Positions 21,769 through 35,299 of a DNA stretch of 64,000 nt are shown piece by piece (position 1 is the stretch's first letter; every line of letters starts with the position of its first letter). The stretch comes from Glycine soja. Its lineage: Eukaryota; Streptophyta; Magnoliopsida; Fabales; Fabaceae. The stretch is from the NCBI RefSeq assembly GCF_004193775.1, contig NC_041004.1, positions 3,548,718 to 3,612,717 of the forward strand, written 5' to 3'. A program made the translations under genes and the position numbers. The notes beneath the pieces were generated by a model. It was given only the letters and a program-made list of their open reading frames with translations, had not been told where the DNA came from and searched no databases.

Positions 21769-22044
21769 TTATAAAACTAATTTTTCCTTTAAAACGAAAA
21801 CTGACTCAGGCCCAAGTTTAAAACATCGTAAAGACTAAACAACCTTTGATCCATTATAAAACTGGGGCCCTTTAGTGCAAAGGTTGGTTGTCCCATAACG
21901 ATGAAAACTACTTTTCCTCCTAATCTTAACAAACAAAACAAATTGGGCTAAAAAAAATAGCAAAACCTTATCAGTACCAAAAAGGAAAACTAAAACCAAA
22001 CTATTAAAATAGTGGGAAAATGTTACCATTTTCTAGGATGATAA

Positions 22045-22392
22045 ACGTTAAATTGTAATTTTAATTTTCCTATAATTTATGCTCTATGATTTTGGTCATT
22101 CTATTCCTTTTTTTAATTTTGTTATTCCTTACATTTTAGAAAATTTATAATTTTAGTTTAATCATAAATTTTGCACAATTTTTTTTATCTTGGTCCAATT
22201 GAACTCTAGATCTAATAAATCCATTTGAAGTATCATCTGAAAATAATCTAATCAATTAAAATGTAAAAAATAAACATAAGTAAAATTGAAAATAGAATCA
22301 AAATTGTAAATTTTCTAAATTGTTGAGACTAAATCACCAAAGAAAATTCATATTAGAAATTAAAGGAGGGTTAGAATTGCAATTTAGCTAAA
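22045..22392. mobile_element. Fold-back (long inverted repeat) element
   Basis: The left part (TAAATTGTAATTTTAATTTTCC...GATTTTGGTC) and the right part (GAGACTAAATCACC...GGTTAGAATTGCAATTTAG) are complementary in reverse, giving arms of well over 100 bp with no ORF. Related fold-back sequences occur at 30770-31170, 33190-33610 and 54190-54640. Confidence 0.5.
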
Positions 22393-25300
22393 GATAAGTT
22401 ATGCTTAATGTTTCAAGTGTACTTAGTCTTTTATAAGCTTTTCATAAGGAAAATTTTATGGTACCTAAACTTGTGATCAATTAGTGAGAGATTATTCTTT
22501 AATTAGTTATTTAGAGTTTGAATTTTAAATATGCAACTACTTTAAACACTCAATGAAATGCTTTATCACCCGTGGCCTATGGTAGTTTTACCAAGTTTTG
22601 ATAAGATTGTCTCTTACGAAATATATATACGTGGTATAAATAAATAAATAAAAACGTTTTTTTTATTGAAACAAAAAAAAAAATCAGTGTTGCATTTCTC
22701 TTTACAAGACACATAATATTCAATGATCACCTAATGAGTTAAAAACTATTCTAGCTTATGGATAGCAACAAAAAAAATAAAAAATTATGCATGTGTTTTT
22801 ACACGTTGATTGCTTCCCAATTGTTAAAATTGACCCCACCTTCATTCATAATTTGGTGGTTATGATAGTAAATCTCCAATTTGCACGACACTTAATTAGG
22901 TTCATCATTACACAAACAAAAAAATCAACTAATAATTAGAACTTTCCATAAAGTTTAAATCATAATTGATCACCAAAAAAAAAGAAGTTTAAATCATAAT
23001 TTTTTTTTCCGCGTCCTAACCTAAACTCATTGAAATGTAATAGATGTTTATTTATGTCAAACCTCTTGGCCATATTTGACCTAAAACTTAGTTATATAAT
23101 CACGTCATGCCCTAACAATGATATTGATATTGAAACTTGTCAACCTTACTTCTGAGATACACTGAAAGATCCAATTGGACAAGGGCATTAAAATATCACC
23201 CCAAAAGACGTTACATATGGGTCACCCTCATATGGGAGTTGTCAATTTGCTTTGTTTGGACTATATATAGACAACAAATTCATCTTGTATCATATAAACT
23301 GAAAGAACAGCAGAAACCAGTGGACATAATTTATGATCAATAATTGCCTCAAAACACACAAACTTTGGCTGAAAGTGGGATTCCATACATAGTTTCTTGG
23401 AATGTAGTTTTTTCTTTGGAAGTATTGGTATCTTTTCTTTGTTAAAATACTTTTTAAAAATAAAACATAAAAAAAAGTCTATAAGTATCAATGTATAATG
23501 CAATCTGTTCTCTCGCTATATCTGGAAGTGCCTGTGCACTGTTTAAATTTCTATCGAGAAAGGAAACTAAAAAATGTCATGCAATTAACTAGCCAGGCAA
23601 TTGAACATCTAATTTTTTATATAGGGCAATTGAACATCTAATCTAATAAAATACAGTTTCTAGATGATACTTTTTTATTGAAAAAAAAAGTACAGTGTTT
23701 TTTTAATAAAAAAATTTAAAGATGTCGATTTGCATGTTATTTGAGATTAAAATTTATAATATGTATATTAAATTTGTAGCTTTTTAATTGAAAACAGTAG
23801 GTAAATAGTTTTATAAAAAAAATTGAAACTTATAACATTAAAAAAAACTGTGACCTATTAATAAAAAATATAATACCCCAAAAGAAATGTGGAAGATATG
23901 ACATGTCTTGAAAAATCAGATTCTCTAAAGGTCCCTTTTAAACCAAATTCATTATAACTACTATTATATCCTCGCGTCTTTTATTGGTTTCTTTCGAAAC
24001 CAACTTTTTAGAAATGCATTTTGTCATGGCATGCATCATTTTTTAAGAAAAATATTTACATGCATATGCAAAACGAGAGTGTAGCTAGGCAGACAATATT
24101 TCGTTAATTAATGACCAACGATGGAAACTTGTTTTGAATCATAACAAGAAATCCATCCTTGAGAAATGAGGAGAAAATTAAATACGTTGAGAAGAAGAAA
24201 AAAATGAATAGAATGAAAGAGACAATAGAATTGGATGGTGGGTTGACCTATATAGCTAGATTGATCTTCCACATTACAAAAAGGAAACAATTAAATAAAT
24301 AATAATAAAAGGATGAGATCATATGTATGAGAAGAAGATTGGATAAAAAGAAGCCAATTCCTAAATTGGAGGCTAGCTATGTGGAACCAAAGCTCCACCC
24401 AATATGTGAATGTATCTTAGAAAGAGACTTGTGCATAACGAGAGGGAGAGACCAATTACACATCATTTTTGTTATTGGAGGACCTACCCTTATGTGACAT
24501 TTGATTTTAATATCAGTCCTTGCTTTTTGTGTGTGTTATAGAATAAAACAAAATGTGTGGGTTGCGAAGAATGCGTTGTTTCTAAGCTGACTAAGAAAAA
24601 AAGAAGAAAAAGAGAGACTAAGAATAAATAATTTTTTTATAGATAAATATTAATTTGTTAATTTTGTTAAAAATATCAGTTAAAAAAATTTAAACTCAAT
24701 TTTTTTTTCTCCTTTCTTCTCTTTTGTATTTTTCTTCAATCATCAAATAACCTTATATATTCAGAAACAAATATTAATTGACACAATTTTAAAAAATAAA
24801 TAAATTGGAGGACATATGGTTGGCAAGCATCTTCAAAAGGTGGGAAAAAGAGATGGAGGGGTAAAAAGATTGTCTGGTGACAAAAAACGCAACTTTTTAA
24901 ACACACGCACACCCATGTATCCCATCTCTTCACCCCCACCATTTTCAACCTCACAAACTTTTTGGCTTTCTTTTCCTTACTTTTGCAATGCTATTTGCCT
25001 TGGATGCTCACTTGGCGTTTTGGGGGATTTAATTTAGCTTGAGTTTTGTTTGCATAGTCTTTGGGGCATATGGGTTTAATACTCAAAAGTTCTAAATCAC
25101 TACAGAGAAGTATCTTTCTTGGATGTAAAAAGAGAATGGAAATATAATTGCAACTATATATATTTTCTTGTTCCTTATTTTACTTGTTAATTTACTAGCA
25201 TCCATTAACGTATAAATTGTTGTGTTGCCTTGTTGATTCTCATATTTAACATTTCAATATGTAGTTTAAAAAAAAAATACTTCTCAATATATAGACACAC

Positions 25301-28300
25301 ATTTGTATAATAGTGATCAATTTCTATCTCATTGAAGAGAGATAATAAGCAAAAAGTTATAGAAACAAAATAATGAATGTGATATTTAAGTGACATGATG
25401 GAAAAGAAAAAGATATGAAGGAAATGAAGTAGAAGTGGAAATGAAATAGAAGACCAAGTGAGTAAATGTTTATATTTTTTCTTGGTATAACTAATCAAAG
25501 GCATATACATATATCCAGGGGTGGAGTCAGAAATTTGATTCCAGGGGACCAAGAAAAAAATTATATTTTTATAAAAAAAATAAAATTTTGCATGCAAAAA
25601 ATATTAAAGAAATTAATATATTATTATATATATTGAATATTTTTTATAAATAAAAATATATATGACTACATTAAGTACAAAGGTAATACTATATGAGAAA
25701 AAACTAGATAGATAAAATAATTAATTTTAGATAATTATATGTAGGTACCTCAACATTATCAACGTTTCATTAATATTTATAATTTTTTTATTTCTCTTGA
25801 AAACATTAGTTCACATTAACTATCATACTTATATATTTTCTATAATTTTATTATAAATTTTAGGAGGATCATATTTTTTTTTCATAGTAATTAAATACAT
25901 TTGCAAAATTTTGGGGGAGGGGGGCATGGCCCGTACAGGTTCTCCTCCCTCCCTCCCTTTGTATATCCTTCTCAACATATGACACATATTCCCTTAAGTT
26001 TATGGAATTAGACTCTAAGTTTAGTTTTATTATCATGGTAGATCATCCTTAGTAGATTCACAAATCAAGGGATAACCAAGGGATGCTTATAATATTATTT
26101 AATTAAAGGAGAAAAAAATACGTTATTTCCCTCTAATTTCATATGTTGGTAAAAGATTCATTAAACTTCTTGAACAATGAAGTCATGAAGGATTTTCATA
26201 AAGCTAGTTGAGAGCTAAATATCGGTTATTGGTATATAGTGGTAGTAATTAATTCTTAATATATCAAAGGAAGAAGACTTTTACAAAACTCGAAAGCAAT
26301 TTAACCTATAATAACTCGGTCGAAAAGGTCATATAAGCATCATCACAATTCTTGAAGTATGCATTTTTGTTAAGTTATAATGTGATTGTGACAATTAATT
26401 TTGAAGATAATTTCCTACTAACGAAGCTTTATTTTGTGCCAACTCCACTTTATTTTTTAAAAAAAAAATTGTATTTTTTTTGGACAAAAATCTATAACTT
26501 TCAGACAATAAAAAGCTGCCAAATGTATAAAGCTTTGTAGAATATCTTTGTTCTTAATAACAACTGAATCCCACACTCCTACGAGGTGGCTTCTTCCAGA
26601 CAAAAGGTGCTTACTGGAATTCCTTAATGGAAAGGTGTTTATCATTATACTACTTTTCAAAGGGAGGGCAATTTTGCAGAAGTTGCAAAATAAATAAATA
26701 AAACAATGACACTTACGTTTATGTGGCCTTCCATATATCTAGAAGATGCCTTGGACGTTTCTCTCTTTCCTTTGTGAGAATCTGCTTTCAATGAATGAGG
26801 TGACTAAAGGCATGAATGGCAGGACGGTCTTTGCATGAGGCCATTGAGTTTGGTTATGTGAAAATAATTGATGATGGCCTCTTTTGCTTTCATTTGTTTA
26901 TGTTCTTTCCCTTTCTTTCTCCTAATGTGGCCAAAAGATACACCCAAAAGGCCACATTGTGTATTTAGGAGATAAATAATAACATTCTCATTATGGGTAG
27001 GCCATTCACCAATCTAGCTCACCTTGCATCATGCATGTATCCCCCATACTTGGCCATGGTTTTTTTTTCCAGCACATGTAATCTCCTTAATTCTGTTTGA
27101 GACATGGTCCAACGTTAAATGTGAGCATCTCTTGTAATAAGGATTCGAAAATTGATTCATCATATTATTATGAAAGACTATTTTCTTTTGATAGACTCAA
27201 CATGTGTTGATTTAGTCTTTATTTGGTTGTGTGAAGGAATTTATCATTCATGAGAAAATTTTCAAAAAAATAGTGTGGGTTCCACACCTCTTTTTCTATT
27301 TTTATTCAAATATTTCTTTTCAAATTCCTTTCATTTTTTCACTTCCACACTACCATACCCAGCCTTAGGACTTAGTAATTTGATAGAAAATTGATATTTG
27401 TAATCATCCTCCCATTAGGGTACATTGGTTTAGGAAGAAAAAGTAGAGGGAAAAATGAAAAAAAAATGAGATGATTTTTTAAGTTATTTGATAAGAGATA
27501 AAATGAAAAAAAAAATTATTTAGTTGTGTAAAAGGTAAGAAAAGAAAAAAATACAATACCAATAAGAAAATAAGAAAAGGGATGTGATATAAATAAAACT
27601 ATTTTTTTGTCTTTATATACCTAAATAAATTTTTAATCTCTCTCTTTTCTGTCCAAAAAAATTGGATTAAACATATTTTCAAGTGAAACGCTTATATATA
27701 AATACTTTTATTTTTTTTTCTTGTTTTATGTGCTTTCAAATGGAAAAAAAAAAAAAAGGATTGTCAGCTATCATGTTTGTCACTCCATCCATTTTCTATA
27801 AAAATAAACAAAAGGGTGGGATTGAGATAAGAAGAGAATAGGGAAAAGTGAAAGATAAATATGATAGTTGATCATGTGATGGGAAGGAAAGAAAGGAATG
27901 AAGAAAAAAAAAATACCCTTTTTAAATATATCAATATCATTGTTTATTTTTTCACCGCATACCAATATCATTGTTGCATTAAAAAAAAGTCAATATCATT
28001 GTTAATTTAGAAATTGGAATGGGTTACCATAACGTACGTTGAACCGTGGTCCATTAGGTTTTGCTCAGTTAAAGCTACCCAGAGCAAATTAAATCTTTCA
28101 CAAGTGTGGGTTCAAATTTGTGGGGGGCAAAAGCTCCACTTCTTTACGAAAAGCACATTGCTTAACTGAAAATGACATTAGCAGATTGAAATTCCATTTG
28201 TTCCTAAACCATAGTCCTTGCTTCTTCAAATGCAATTCTTGGAGAGTATCTTACAATACTTGTAAACCATAGTGATCAACATTATGTGGACATAGTTGAC

Positions 28301-30760
28301 TAAGCATTTGATAGGATAAATAGGACATGAATTATATATATCTATGTGATCAATGACAAAAATTATGAAAATAAAATGCCACAAAAATAATACGAACAAT
28401 TATCAATAGAAATTACCGTCTTATGACCTGTTTGGACAGTAGTAAGCTTATGCATAAGTACTTTTAGGCTAACAAAATATGAAAACAAAACAATGATACT
28501 GACTTTTTTAGAAATTAAAATTAATTTATGCATGAGTTAAAACCATCGTTTAATACAAGAGAACGTTTATAAACTATTTTATATATAAATTAGTTTTAAG
28601 TTAAAAAAACATTTTTTTTCTTCTAAAAATACTTCTAGGTAAGTTGTTCCAAACATATTGTTCCTATTGCTTGCTTGATGGAGGGGTAAGAGGTTTTTGT
28701 TACCATTTAGTTTAAATTTCATTATTCAATTATCTCATAGACTTCTGAGTTACAGTTTATTTCTCACTCTTATTTTGGATTTATATCAAGTTTAAAATAT
28801 AAATTTATTCTCAACATTTGTCGTGTTAGTTAGAACCATTGAACCAAAGTTATAATCGTATACTAAGTACTAACATTATTCAACGCTTAGCTTCCTAATT
28901 TTAGTCAACTAGAAAGGCAATTAACTATCATATAGATGTTGACCCTTCGAGCCTTATCTTGGCAACCCCTGTGGATTTGACAACTGAACTATGCCTAGTG
29001 CGTCATGTCCACTTTATCATTTATTTTCTTACCAACCTAACCTCATTGAATATTGAAAATTAATTTTGTATGTTATATAATATATAATATTTTATTATTT
29101 ATTTATAATTTTTATATTTTTTTAAAAAAATGTACTCTAAAATTATAAACAAAAAATTATTATTATTTATTTTATGTTTAAAAAGTTTTTTATTCCTCAA
29201 ACTCTTGTGATATATTTGGTAGGAAAAAGGAAAATAGAGAAAAGAAAAAATACGAATAATCATGTTTTTTTTTTTGGTTTCAAAGAAAGTTTAAAAAAAA
29301 AATTCTAAAAAAAAAAATTCAAAATTACTTTTTCTTTCACTTTCTTCTACTTTAAATTTCAATTTTATACTTTCTTCTACACTACTTTTTTCGCACTCCA
29401 AACATAGGCTTGATGTATAGAACTTGAAGTTCTCAACATGGAACATGATAAACGTTCATTCTATTTTGAGATGGGAAAAAAACAATAAAACTTTTATAAT
29501 ATAATCAATACATGAAAGTTTATATGATATCCTGCTAATTTAATTTGGGGGTTTGATATTGTTCATTTGTTAACCAATTTTTAATTATCTCTTAAATGTT
29601 ACTTACTTTCCAAATTTCACCCAATAAAAAAATTAAATAAAATCTATTTCAATTAATTTTATCCATCAAAAGAAATTGATTTTATCATGGAGCATGTGAA
29701 TAAATTGGTGCGATATTTATTTTGTTTGATATGCGATCTTAAATATATAATTATATTTTTTTATAACATGTAATTATATTAAATATTTTATTTATACATT
29801 ATTCATATCCTATTTAAAACTTAAATAAGATTGTTTCTGATAAAACATAGTATGATATGAAAAAGAAAATTATCATAACCTAAAGATGCTCTCAATCAAA
29901 AAATAACAATAATACGTGGGGTTCCCAATAGTTTTCCCAGAAAATTATAATTAACCGCCTATGCATATTTTATATTCGTGTACCCTGCAAATGTATAAGT
30001 TTTTCATAAAAACTAACTTTAAAATATAATTTTTAAAAAATGAATACTCACACTTAATACAGAAGTGTGAGTATTCTTAATAAAATAATCTAATTCAATT
30101 AATTAATCAAATTCGTGGATATTCTTAATTCTTTTATATGTCCGGATTAGATTTTTACAAATAAAAAAATATAACACAACCTCTGTTACATATCTAATTA
30201 ACAAATGTTTTTGCTGTAAAAAAAAAAAAAAAAAAGAAGAAGAACAACACGAAGTAAATAAACGTATAAAGAAAGCATGAGGTTGGAGTGTGGTCCTCTC
30301 CATTTTCTATCTTATACGACAGTGGTGCCGTCACGAGACCACCTAGTTCCATGGATGACAAGGATCGATGATTATTTGCAACATGCTTTCAAAAGCACGT
30401 ACTGCACTAAAACTTCAATAATAATAATACCCTTCATATGATTTTATTATATTACAATTAATTTATTCTATTTTTCATCTATTCTTATCACTTGTATAAA
30501 ATTAATGTAAGATAATATAAAATACAAGATGCTACTGTACATTGTTTGTTCCCAACACAAATATTGTTTCATGCATTTAAATATCAAGGATATCAATAAT
30601 AGTATATTTTCTAAGAATGTTGTTCCTGGGCAAGCAACAATGATTGATGAACTTAGATCTATTTGCAGAATTTGATTGAAAAATCCGTGAATCAGTCATG
30701 TTACAAACTGGTGGAGATGATGCTTTAAAAAATCAAAGGAGTAAAAAATTAACAAATAAC
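22393..30760. other. Long AT-rich intergenic region, no gene supported
   Basis: All open frames are short and lack recognisable domains. Scattered decayed repeats are visible: 25515-25965 begins GGGGTGGAGTCAGAAATTT and ends in GGGGGCATGGCCC...CCTCCCTCCC, a pattern I associate with small plant transposons. A MITE-like segment with GTTTGGACAGTAGTAAGCTTATGCATAAG lies at 28425-28660. Homopolymer A/T runs are frequent. Nothing else could be assigned. Confidence 0.5.
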
Positions 30761-30769
30761 CGATTAAAG

Positions 30770-31170
30770 GGGCTTGATTTTAGTCTTTTAAAAAAGTTTA
30801 TCATAATTTTAGTCTTTTAAATATTTTTTTAAAATTTTAATCTCTATTTTTAAATAACAGTATTAATTAATGTCATATTAATTATAATAATAATTCATTG
30901 ACTTATCACGTACATAATTGTGAGTCTATCAAGATAATCGACTGTATTATTTTTTTTGTTAAATTGTGTTTCAGAATTTCTCTGTTAAAAATAGTTGATA
31001 TTATAAATAATCATCTTATTAGACCTTTTAATAGTGTGAAAAGTTAATCAAATTGTTAATATCATTGTTAGATTACCAATTACTATTATTATTATTTAAC
31101 AAGAAGATCTGTAATTAAAAAATTTAAATATTTAAAAGACTAAGACTAAAAAATATAAATTAAAGAACTA
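30770..31170. mobile_element. Fold-back element (TTTTAGTCTTTTAAA arms)
   Basis: The left arm has TTGATTTTAGTCTTTTAAAAA and ATTTTAGTCTTTTAAATAT; the right arm has ATATTTAAAAGACTAAGACTAAAAAAT and GAACTAAAATAAA, its reverse complement with substitutions. The interior is AT-rich and non-coding. It is a member of a group of hairpin-type repeats in this window. Confidence 0.5.
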
Positions 31171-33189
31171 AAATAAAATAAAATATATAAAACATCTTAT
31201 TTGTTATTTAAGTATTTTTAATAATTTAATGGCCTGTCTATTTTTGAAACGTCAAAGTCCTCTGTTGTCCATGGAGGTGACGTGTTTGGGCTTCTTTCTT
31301 TCTTAAAGAAAATGAAGAAATTAAATAGCTACATTGCAACGAGCAGCCAAACATCTACCTCATGCAACTTGGCATCAATCATTAAATATATTATGATGAA
31401 AGCGCAGTTCTGGGAAAGGCTTTTCCTACGCCACAGAAAGAGGATATTAAACTATTTTCATGTGGGCCCCATTCATACTAGACCCATGTGCTTTCATTAC
31501 ACCAATTCATTAAAATATGATTTTCTATACAATTTCAACTTCAATAACCAAATAAAACTACAATCCAAATATCAAAAAATATTAAGAGTGTGTAAAAATT
31601 ATACTGGACCAAATTACGTTCGATGAAAAAAGATGTTTGTAATTATAAAATTATGTTTGAGGAAAAAAATTTATCAACGGATCAAAGTTTTTGTTTTTAT
31701 ATTTATTTTACTTTTATTCATTGAATTTGTATTAGAATATTGTTGTAGCATTTTTATTTGTAAATCAAGCATGTCCTGATCATATGTTGGGTTTTTTGTC
31801 TAGGGTTTGGCCAAACTACCACTAAAATATCATTAACAAAAAAAATAATACTAAAATATCTAGACATATATAAATAAATAATGATAAGAAAATTAATTTC
31901 TTCTTCCACATCTAACATAAAATACATTACTTCATTTTGAAGTTAACTATTTGATATTAGAATGCAGAAGCGATGCAAATTATATAAGACAAGATGTGAC
32001 AGTTGCTGTCTAATTATAATAATAATAATTATTATTAATCGTAAGCTCAATTTCAAGACTAAGATCTATGAATTCAGGTCATAATATATATCCCTCAATA
32101 TATCTATATATAATCAATAACTTTTTTTTTATTAATGGGTCTAAGATAAAGCTGTAATTTTTTTTGCAGATAAATATTAATGATTGGAATTATTAATTTT
32201 GTTAGGGGACCTAGCCGTTCACATTTCTCCTCTTACTTATTGAATTACCTATCATTTTAATAAAGTTGCTTTCTGATACAGTTATAAAGTAAAATCACAA
32301 CAAAAAGAAAATTACCATATACTTACTACTCATTGTAAAATTTGTCTTTTTTTACCTTAAACGCAAGTGCTCACACGCTCTCCAAACGCGATTAACAGCT
32401 TTGAGAGCTATTTTCTTTTTTATATCTGATTTTCCTTTTAACGGAGACCAACGAGACAGAGAAAAGGTGAATTGGGCTCACTGTTTTTTCATGATTTTTT
32501 AGTTTCCATTTCTACCCTTACCCTCTTTCGCTGTTCCCTCGAGTAAAGCGAGATGAAAACAAGAACATTATGGTAATTTAATAACCATATGCAACATTGA
32601 TCTGTTTTTCGGAGCTGAATCTGACGACACGACATAATGAAAGCTTTTTAGAGGTTCGTAGATATCGAGGCAGATTTGGACGGACGAGATTTTCAGTTGG
32701 AACGTGAAAACGTATGGCTGAGATGCTTGGCAATGTGTTCTACAATACACTTTCAAAATATTAAATCTACAAGTTTGTTTTTAATTATAATGATTATAGT
32801 GCTCATTCCAATGCAATTCAATGAATAAAAATAAAAGTAAGAGTCTTTATTGTTTTTCAAAAGTACTTTTGCCTATAACATATTTTTTCACTTATTTTCA
32901 AACATATACTCAATTTTATTTTTAAAGTTTTATTTCTACATCAGATCTTCATAATTATAAGATTGTTTTGTTTTTATATAAAAGATAAGATAAGATACAT
33001 TAGTTCCTTCATTAACAGATCTTTATTTATTTGGCTTAAATATAAGTATTTACGGAATATTTGACTTCTTGAGATAATATTACATTATATTTTTTTACCA
33101 AAATATAAATAAATATTAATAAGATAGTAAACACAAAAAATAATGTAGTTTTTTTTCTTTAACAAAAAAAAAACTCTACGTGATTTTTT

Positions 33190-33610
33190 GGATTTACTTT
33201 CTTATTAATCTTTATTTATTTTTATTTTTACTCTCTAATTAAAATCAAATTTTTGATTGATTGATTTTTTCTTTTTTTTTATCGCTTTTAATCCTATCAT
33301 CAAGTAACAATATTAATCGGTAACATAATACTTATTATTTTTTGTAAAATATATTTTTAATTCCTAATCAACTATTTTGAATTGGTGAGATGAGGGATTA
33401 AAAATAATTTTCCAAAAAAACATACATAGCCATCCACCATCAAACTCTTTAATAATGTGGTAAGTCATTAGACTATCAACATTGATATTATGTTATCAGC
33501 TAACTTAATATTTAATAACAAATACTAAAAGTGGTAACATAAAAAAAATTTAAAATTTTGATTGATCAAAATTTAGATTAAGAACCAAAGCTAGAAATTA
33601 AAAAGGGGGA
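33190..33610. mobile_element. Fold-back element, decayed
   Basis: The left side CTCTCTAATTAAAATCAAATTTTTGATTGATTG and the right side AAATTTTGATTGATCAAAATTTAGATTAAGAACCAAAGC are inverted relative to each other, with an interior of GTAACAT/ATGTTAT-type repeats. No ORF, and ends are uncertain. Confidence 0.4.
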
Positions 33611-34989
33611 GTAGTAAAAAAAAATTATCCTGAAATGTTTTTAAAAATGTCAAATAAAGATCCAAATTGATCTTTTAAAAAATAATTAACTTGATTTGAT
33701 TTTTAAAACTTGAACTTTTTTTTTTATATTTCTCTTTGTCCTTCTTCCACAGTGCTACTTTACCTACACCAAGCTCCCAAATCATCCCAATATCTTCCTT
33801 CACTAAGCACAAAATCAGTGTTCTTTTCATGAAGAATAAAAGGCTCTCACTAACTAACTCCATGGCACCAGGAACCTTGCCCTTTACCTATGTACAGCAC
33901 ATTGCCCTTCTACTTCTAGTCATTTTTAAAAGCAAAGGCATAGGGTATGACCTAGTTCTAGGTTGTTGTCGAATGATAATTGATAAGCTTTCTTTTTTCT
34001 TTTACGAGATGAGACACTTTCTTGATTTTGGGTTCTCATGGGAGAAGTTTGGGTATGTTAATGTATATTTTGTTGTACATTATGAGGAGTTATATATGTA
34101 GGACATCAATAAATTAACTCAAGGATGAACGTCATCATTCCTTAGAAGATTATGCCACAAAGTCACAATCTATCCCTATTAAAGATTAGGATAATGATTA
34201 TCAAGATGGCCTGAAAATAATTCACGTTTCAAGAACCTGAGTTCAAAATTTTAATAAATTGTTTTTCTCGCGCGGGTTGAGCTTTGGAGAAAATTATGTG
34301 ACTATATATGAATGTTTTTTAATCATTTATAAATTGATCACATTCTATGCTCGAGGATTGATTCTAAAAACTAGCTTTATATATGCTTAGAATGAAAATC
34401 AGGATTATGAGCCAAAATCCTAAAATCATATACGATGAAAGCTGAATTTCATGTCAAGTACGTTAATATTTGAATTTGTCTAAATCTAACTCCGAATCAA
34501 AATATCATATTATAATTTTACAAAAATAAAAAATATATAAAAACAAAAAATAAAGTTTAAAATTTTTACAAGAAGAAAAATATATTTTAAATCTTTTTTT
34601 TTTAAGAATTAAAGTGCAATGTTTAGTTTAAGAAAATTATTTTAGTTTTTATTTTCTTTTTTTATTACAAAAATATCGTTTATTTTACTTTATTTCTAAT
34701 TATTTTGGGTGACACTTTATTTCCAATTTTAAAAAGTTTATATAAAAAATAAAATAGAAAATAATAAAATGTTGCTTTTACTATTTCCTATATAAACTTT
34801 TGAAAATAAAAAAGTAAAAATATAATGATATTTTTTTATTATTAAAGGTGAAAATAGAAAAGAAAAACAAAAAAAACATCTTCTAAAAAGTATTATTATT
34901 ATTATTTACATTTTTATAGTTTCTTTTTTATAACTATGAATTATATTTGGGGTTTCTATGTTTACATCCAATTACTCTTTTTCTTATAA

Positions 34990-35294
34990 GAGCATCTTCA
35001 ATAGGAGGTGCTTTCATGATTTCTTAGGTTAAGGAACAGTTTTTTGTGAGTTTTTCTGCATTGGAGTACAGTGACGTGATAAAGTGAGTTCCTCCATTAC
35101 TAAGAATAGTTTCTTATATAAAAAATCCTAATGTTTGGATTTTTTGCGATTTCTTATGATTTCTTGCATTGACGTAAAATTCTATATGAGTTTCTTATGA
35201 ATGACATGGCACTGCATGAATCACAAAAAATGATACGGGGACCATAAAAAGATGATTAAGAAATCCATATGAGTTTCTTGCATTGAAAATGCTC
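34990..35294 (+). mobile_element. Tourist-like MITE, copy 2, 305 bp
   Basis: The termini GAGCATCTTCAAT and ATTGAAAATGCTC are inverted repeats with one mismatch. TAA flanks both sides (34987-34989, 35295-35297), matching PIF/Harbinger targets. The interior is non-coding, with several AAGAAAC/GTTTCTT inverted motifs. It is related to 9706-9996 in inverse orientation. Confidence 0.75.
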
Positions 35295-35299
35295 TAATT

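Noticed and set aside
25205..25597. 130-codon minus-strand frame rich in Phe/Tyr/Ile
   Set aside because: Typical chance frame in T-rich DNA; overlaps the start of a decayed repeat at 25515.
31282..31626. 114-codon plus-strand frame as a gene
   Set aside because: Lys/Asn/Ser-rich composition of AT-rich spacer, no domain or homologous motif.
33736..34101. 121-codon plus-strand frame as a gene
   Set aside because: No recognisable domain, codon pattern looks random, no splice or promoter support.
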